Shown piece by piece: positions 59,736-64,000 of a stretch of 64,000 bases of DNA (position 1 is its first letter; every line of letters begins with the position of its first letter). The stretch is from Candolleomyces eurysporus (Eukaryota; Basidiomycota; Agaricomycetes; Agaricales; Psathyrellaceae): positions 176,511 to 240,510 of the forward strand of contig JANBPK010000771.1 in NCBI GenBank assembly GCA_027579435.1, given 5' to 3'. The translations under genes and the position numbers were made by a program. A model generated the notes under the pieces. It made no database searches. It was not told where the DNA came from and saw nothing but the letters and a program-made list of their open reading frames with translations.

Positions 59736-60061
59736 ATTTGGTGGACTACTTCTTAGAAAGAAATAGAAATAGCCAAAGCGATTCGCGTGGCTGGATTGTT
59801 GAAGGTTTGTCGGGACCGTGGCACCACAAACAACGCGTCGTCCGAATCTGGAAGCGTACCCCTATTACACGCGTCGGGATTGGTGTCTAGNCCAGGACAG
59901 TTAAATGCAGAATTAATAAANTATCTGCTTGTACTTGGCCAGTTGTTCTGGCTACACTAAATGGTACAATAAAATGATCAATAAATCCAAAAATTCTATC
60001 CTTTCTNGNAGGTCACCTTCGACCCTCTGGGCTTATGCTTCTGATCATAACTAACGAATAG
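59736..60061. other. Spacer between the two F-box paralogues
   Basis: AT-richer, some N bases, no gene seen. A short string including ACAACGCGTCGTCC occurs both here (about 59829-59842) and upstream of the other copy (about 61658-61671), showing that the 5' flank was duplicated too. Confidence 0.5.
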
Positions 60062-61567
60062 TCAGTCGTGAAAAACAGAAACGTAGCTGTACACAGCTNA
60101 CCATAGCGACCCAACCCGGGCGTACAAAATGCCCGACCGAGCCATTAAGAACGCCTCTTCGAGTTCACCCTTTTCTCCACCGCNANCAGGNTCCATCTTG
60201 GGAGNCTTTGACCCAATGCCGTATCGACTCGGAGGCCCCNTCCATCCAGTGCGCTTTTCAAGCTCCTCGACTGACCCCACCCTCTCAATCTGGTCCGAGC
60301 CAGNAAACCTGCCAGGACCCTCCACGAGCCTCCGAAAAGCGTTAACATCTTCCCGCCGATANCAATTCTCCGACTTGCAAAGAATAGAACGGAGGTTGGG
60401 CAACAAGTCCTCCTTTTCGATTGCATCATAGATGCTANCAACGGGGTCCCAGCCATGGGGATTATTNAGAACAACGNCCCNAGCAGTAGGTAAGACCCTA
60501 AGCAGGTAAAGCAACCCCGCTTTATTCAACGCCTTGTCGACACGGAGGTCAACAATTTGNCATTGACTGCGATTGACAAGAGCTTCAATCGCTTCAGGCA
60601 TCGCTGAACCTATAGGCTGGCCCCCTNCACNAGAGCNNTCCTGGAGCTTGAAGGTGGTCAGCGCGGGGAGCGTAATGTTCTGCAGNATCTTCAAAACGTT
60701 GACGTGGTTTGCGACTGCGAGATGGCGAATCCGATTGTGANCGATGGGGTAGGTACGGCCGGTGGGTAGTGGCGGTAAAGCTTCTTGAGAAGGGTCGACC
60801 TTAAGCATGGCCAAATATTCCAGATTCTTGCCATGAGTCAAAGCATGGAAGAAGAAGGCGATCGTGATACCGGGTGTGTGGCCAGAGAACTTGAGTCGGG
60901 TGAGCGACGCCAGGGGAAATTGTTCGATCGTGTTTTGCAAAGTACACCCTTCCCACTGCTTGACAAGGAGTTTCAGTTCTTGCAGATTTGGGCATATCTC
61001 GTTCAGGTTGAGATTTACGCTGCTGCGTAGTGGCCCCCACGACGCCAATATCTTGAGTATGCGGAGATTAGGCCAACACGGTCTATCGGGTCGTTTCTTG
61101 CGGTGATTCAAAGCCGTTTGGATCAAATTTCCAAACCACATTGGGTTCCTTCCTTCGGAATCAACGTAGAATTCGAGTTCCCCCCATCTATGTTCAGAGA
61201 CCAAGTAGTCGTTGAGGATTTTGAATGGCCACATTCGCTTATTCGTGATGCCNACGAGGAGACGCAGNGTCAAAGGACGGTCACCGGCACGTCCATACCA
61301 ATGCTTTGAACAGTTGACGAAGTTCTTGAAGATCTGATGCGGGTCCTCTTCGAACTCGTCTTGAAAAACGGCGCAGATGGATGTCCAAAACCGTCCTTGT
61401 GCATGGAGAATATCGCGCCAATGTTTGCATACGCAACATGCCAGGATGAGGAGATCCGAATTCCAATCCAGACCCAGGAACTCGAATACCAGAACTAAAA
61501 GTTCTGTTGGTATACGGTTTATATGGGGTCGAAAGGGATTTTGCTGAGAGGTAAGGAGGAGCGTCAT
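60062..61567 (-). CDS. F-box/LRR-like protein (tandem paralogue)
   Basis: Single-exon frame of 502 residues with several N bases that do not shift it. The F-box lies at residues about 15-65 (RIPTELLVLVFEFLGL, ACCVCKHWRDILHAQGRFW). A leucine-rich part follows (LRILKILASWGPL, NLQELKLLVKQWEG, LTRLKFSGHTPGITIAFFFH, IRHLAVANHVNVLK). The chosen start is the ATG at 61567, giving MTLLLTSQQNPFRPHINRIP. The open frame extends 30 codons further upstream to 61657 without similarity to the paralogue. As an F-box protein it would recruit targets to an SCF ubiquitin ligase; the target is unknown. Confidence 0.8.
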   Translation of the reverse strand: MTLLLTSQQNPFRPHINRIPTELLVLVFEFLGLDWNSDLLILACCVCKHWRDILHAQGRFWTSICAVFQDEFEEDPHQIFKNFVNCSKHWYGRAGDRPLXLRLLXGITNKRMWPFKILNDYLVSEHRWGELEFYVDSEGRNPMWFGNLIQTALNHRKKRPDRPCWPNLRILKILASWGPLRSSVNLNLNEICPNLQELKLLVKQWEGCTLQNTIEQFPLASLTRLKFSGHTPGITIAFFFHALTHGKNLEYLAMLKVDPSQEALPPLPTGRTYPIXHNRIRHLAVANHVNVLKXLQNITLPALTTFKLQXXSXXGGQPIGSAMPEAIEALVNRSQXQIVDLRVDKALNKAGLLYLLRVLPTAXXVVXNNPHGWDPVXSIYDAIEKEDLLPNLRSILCKSENXYRREDVNAFRRLVEGPGRFXGSDQIERVGSVEELEKRTGWXGPPSRYGIGSKXPKMXPXXGGEKGELEEAFLMARSGILYARVGSLWXAVYSYVSVFHD

Positions 61568-63506
61568 GATCAGCTGAGCAGTGAACAGAGATGATGCCAG
61601 CGAATCTGCGGCCTGAGCTCGCTTATCCTGCAGCGACGAGNCTTGAACGGGACACAAACAACGCGTCGTCCCAATCCGGAAGCGTGCCCCCTAATTCTAC
61701 GCGCCGCGCAACAACGATCCTAATCACTGGCACTGATGTCGCCACTGCCCCAGAAGGTTGGCCAGGAGATAGAGCTGTTCCGAATGTCGGAGAAACATAA
61801 TCCTCCGATATNCACAACTTGCTTCTCTTTCTACAAAAACAAGCATTCCGAAACCCCCTGATTCCTGCGAAGCACGGCNCCGCCTATAAGTGTTATCGCT
61901 CGACTCNCGAACCCGGTATCGGGAGAAGCTTCCCNGNGNGNCTGGNATTCTTTCTCNAGGGTNAGCTGAGCTTGGGTCGAGAAGANATGCATCTNTACCT
62001 CNAAGTCCCCATATCGTTCATTGTCAACGAAAGGCGTACTCGGAGATTTTTGTAGATCGATATGACTTGAAATATCACCATATGCATCATAGAAGAACNC
62101 GCCTTCTCGTCTTTCTGGGTAGACTTAGAAGACTTCCTGAGCTCCAGTGGCGACGGTAGAACACCCTAATTAAATCCATAGAGAGGGATGTCGTCCTCGA
62201 TACCTAAGGACGGGTCTCGCACGTTCGAAGACCATATAATTGAGCCCAGGGCGATCTTAGCGACGTTCCAGCCTCATCGCGAGTCGCGACGGTCGTGATC
62301 ATGGCGGGCCGCAAGTTAACCTTGAAACCCAGCACATACGAGTTCTTCCGTTTCCCGACCCTGTAGATACNNNCNGTGTGCGTCGAGCGGGGACGGAGAA
62401 GCAATGGGTGTCCTTGATTTAGCCTTGATTCGTTTTCGACAGCAGTCTCGGAGACTGAGAATCATATGTATCCTGACTTCTACATCTCTCCTGGCCGAAC
62501 GGGGTTCGGATAATACTCTCCTCCAGAAAGTGTGTTATATACCCATTATATACCCCACACATTCCGATGACAATGGTAAGTCCTTGTCAGTCGGACGGGG
62601 CGCATGCTGGTGCATCATGTGTATGGAGCCTCAGAAGGAAGGGAACATTTAAATAAAGCTCCCAGTTCCATGCCAGGCCGAAAGGTGGCGCGATGTATTG
62701 CGCAATCTAATTGCGGCGGGAACCCGACGGACTGGAGAGGACTGGAGGTANTGAATGCTTGGGTTAGAAGTCGCCACAGGATCGGAGACTACTTGGCAGC
62801 GCACAAAAGCCGCTATGATGCTGAGATGATGCNNANNTGNTNNANNNNCAGTCCCTCATCCNTACTTACCATGTATGCCCCGGGAAAGCCGTGTCAGGGG
62901 ATGGAGTCCTATNAAGTGAGTGAATTTCCTTTCCCCAACCAGGTTAGNCAAGCACCTGGATGCAACGAGGCCACCCTGTTTCTTAANTGATCATCCAACA
63001 CAGACAAGATTAAGGGCAAACGGACTCGAAACAAAGCTAAGCTTCAACGTTGAAAGTCAGCGGTGATGATAAGAATGAGAAGAAGCNAGAACGACGCCCA
63101 AAAGCAGGATGGAATGAAAGAAGNCAGACGCAAATGAACACAGCCAACACAGATATCATGACACAAGTCGCCAAACATGACGGGTTTGGAATTTTGGCAG
63201 TTGCAACTCGGTACAAGGACAACACAGGGGAGGCAGTGAGTGGTTTTCTATCTATGATGAACAACAAAGGCAATGAACCGAGCGTTCGAAGCTAATATCT
63301 ACAAAGAGTAGTGGGTCTAATATGTTAATACAAGCTCCAATCATCGTCGGAAGAAAGAAGCGTTGAAAAGTCAGAGTCGAGGGGCATCACAATGCGTAAT
63401 AGGGTATCCGGAAGAATATGGTACAGTCCGAGCGAAACGAGAGAAGATGGAGGTCGTAACTCGTAACAAGAATGGTCCCAAATATCAGAAAAACTGTCAC
63501 AGCGGA
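61568..63506. other. N-rich region without a recognisable gene
   Basis: About 1.9 kb with many undetermined bases (61930-62000, 62370-62376, 62830-62850). Open frames are short and unrelated to anything I know. It may hold the F-box gene promoter, the 3' end of the gene at the right edge and unrecognised DNA. Confidence 0.45.
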
Positions 63507-64000
63507 TCATGATACAACACCCATTGCGCTATGCATGGGGTGTTGGTACTGATATCCGTGGAACTGTGTCGCAGCCGCAGCCACAAACGGCGAGGACACG
63601 TTCGGGCACCCATGCTGGGTGATATTCGAATTGGAGTAAAAGTACGACTGGGAATTCGCCTGCGCTTGTAGATAGAAGGGGTCACTTGAGGTGAAATGTG
63701 ATGATGTTGTTTGCGCGTCAAAGTTACTCGAAGCGGAAGATGTTGGTGTTTGGTGATATGAATGTGACGCCGAGGAAGGTGTTCGCTGCATGAAAGCCAT
63801 GGAGTGGCTGTTTTCGAAGGTCGAGGCGGATGGTGATGCTGGCATCAAGAGCTCCTCAACCATGAGTTCGTCTTCCGCATNCCTCATAGACATTGCTGGT
63901 GCTGCGGCTTGGGCCGGAGATAGAGGAGGACCTGGAGCGGTAGCCAGGGTTGATGGAGTCCCAGTTTAAAGGTGGATGTCGAGGGCGTGCGTGCTGTGGG
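63507..64000 (-). CDS. 3' end of a low-complexity protein gene, 5' part outside window
   Basis: The last exon reads on the minus strand from a probable acceptor (CGCTCCAG near 63935) to the stop at 63507-63509. It encodes about 140 residues rich in Ser, Gln, Ala, Pro, Thr and aromatic residues (for example FMQRTPSSASHSYHQTPTSS and FYLQAQANSQSYFYSNSN). Such tails are common in fungal transcription regulators, but no DNA-binding domain is in view. A stop in the same frame at about 63963 means that an intron boundary or the true start must lie after it. No function can be assigned. Confidence 0.45.

Overview
The window is draft nuclear DNA from a mushroom-forming fungus (Agaricomycete-type basidiomycete). 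Its genes are dense in introns of about 50-70 bases. They include eukaryotic housekeeping proteins (Rad16, the Ncs6/Ctu1 tRNA thiolase, the Tad2 deaminase subunit), a cytochrome b5-acyl-CoA dehydrogenase fusion, F-box families and a large NACHT family of the kind expanded in mushrooms. Scattered N bases and homopolymer-length errors break several reading frames; many of these breaks are probably assembly errors rather than biology.

Layout. 1-3274: 3' part of a membrane protein gene. 4349-5843: secreted ferritin-like protein. 6527-8447: EAF-type transcription elongation factor. 8695-14128: very long, mostly disordered protein ending in an MDR (GroES-like/NAD(P)-binding) fold. 14478-16181 (-): Ncs6/Ctu1. 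16182-19506: 3.3 kb with no convincing gene. 19507-22870: prolyl oligopeptidase. 23356-24247 (-): Tad2. 25083-25385: 57-residue secreted peptide with a 12-base exon.

25937-42729 holds the most striking structure: six head-to-tail NACHT (NLR-like) genes with a period of 2.7-3.0 kb. They share a three-exon structure, a conserved upstream block and homologous spacers. They have a short N-terminal region with one strongly conserved motif, a NACHT domain with intact Walker A and B motifs, and no recognisable C-terminal repeat domain. The array shows mosaicism, partial decay and an odd segment of 60-84 bases, always a multiple of three, with intron-like ends. It is followed at 43202-48166 by four tandem genes for secreted, Ser/Thr-rich, probably GPI-anchored proteins sharing a precise 8-cysteine pattern.

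48460-50659 (-): cytochrome b5-acyl-CoA dehydrogenase. 50914-54896 (-): Rad16. 55754-57131 (-), 58364-59735 (-) and 60062-61567 (-): F-box proteins, the last two being tandem paralogues. 61568-63506: N-rich DNA without a clear gene. 63507-64000 (-): 3' end of a low-complexity protein gene running off the window.

The housekeeping genes look unrelated to each other apart from two acting on tRNA wobble position 34 (Ncs6 and Tad2). The NACHT array and the adjacent 8-cysteine surface-protein family form one accessory, tandem-duplicating, same-strand block of about 22 kb. A role in recognising self, non-self or other organisms is a reasonable inference but is not shown by the sequence.
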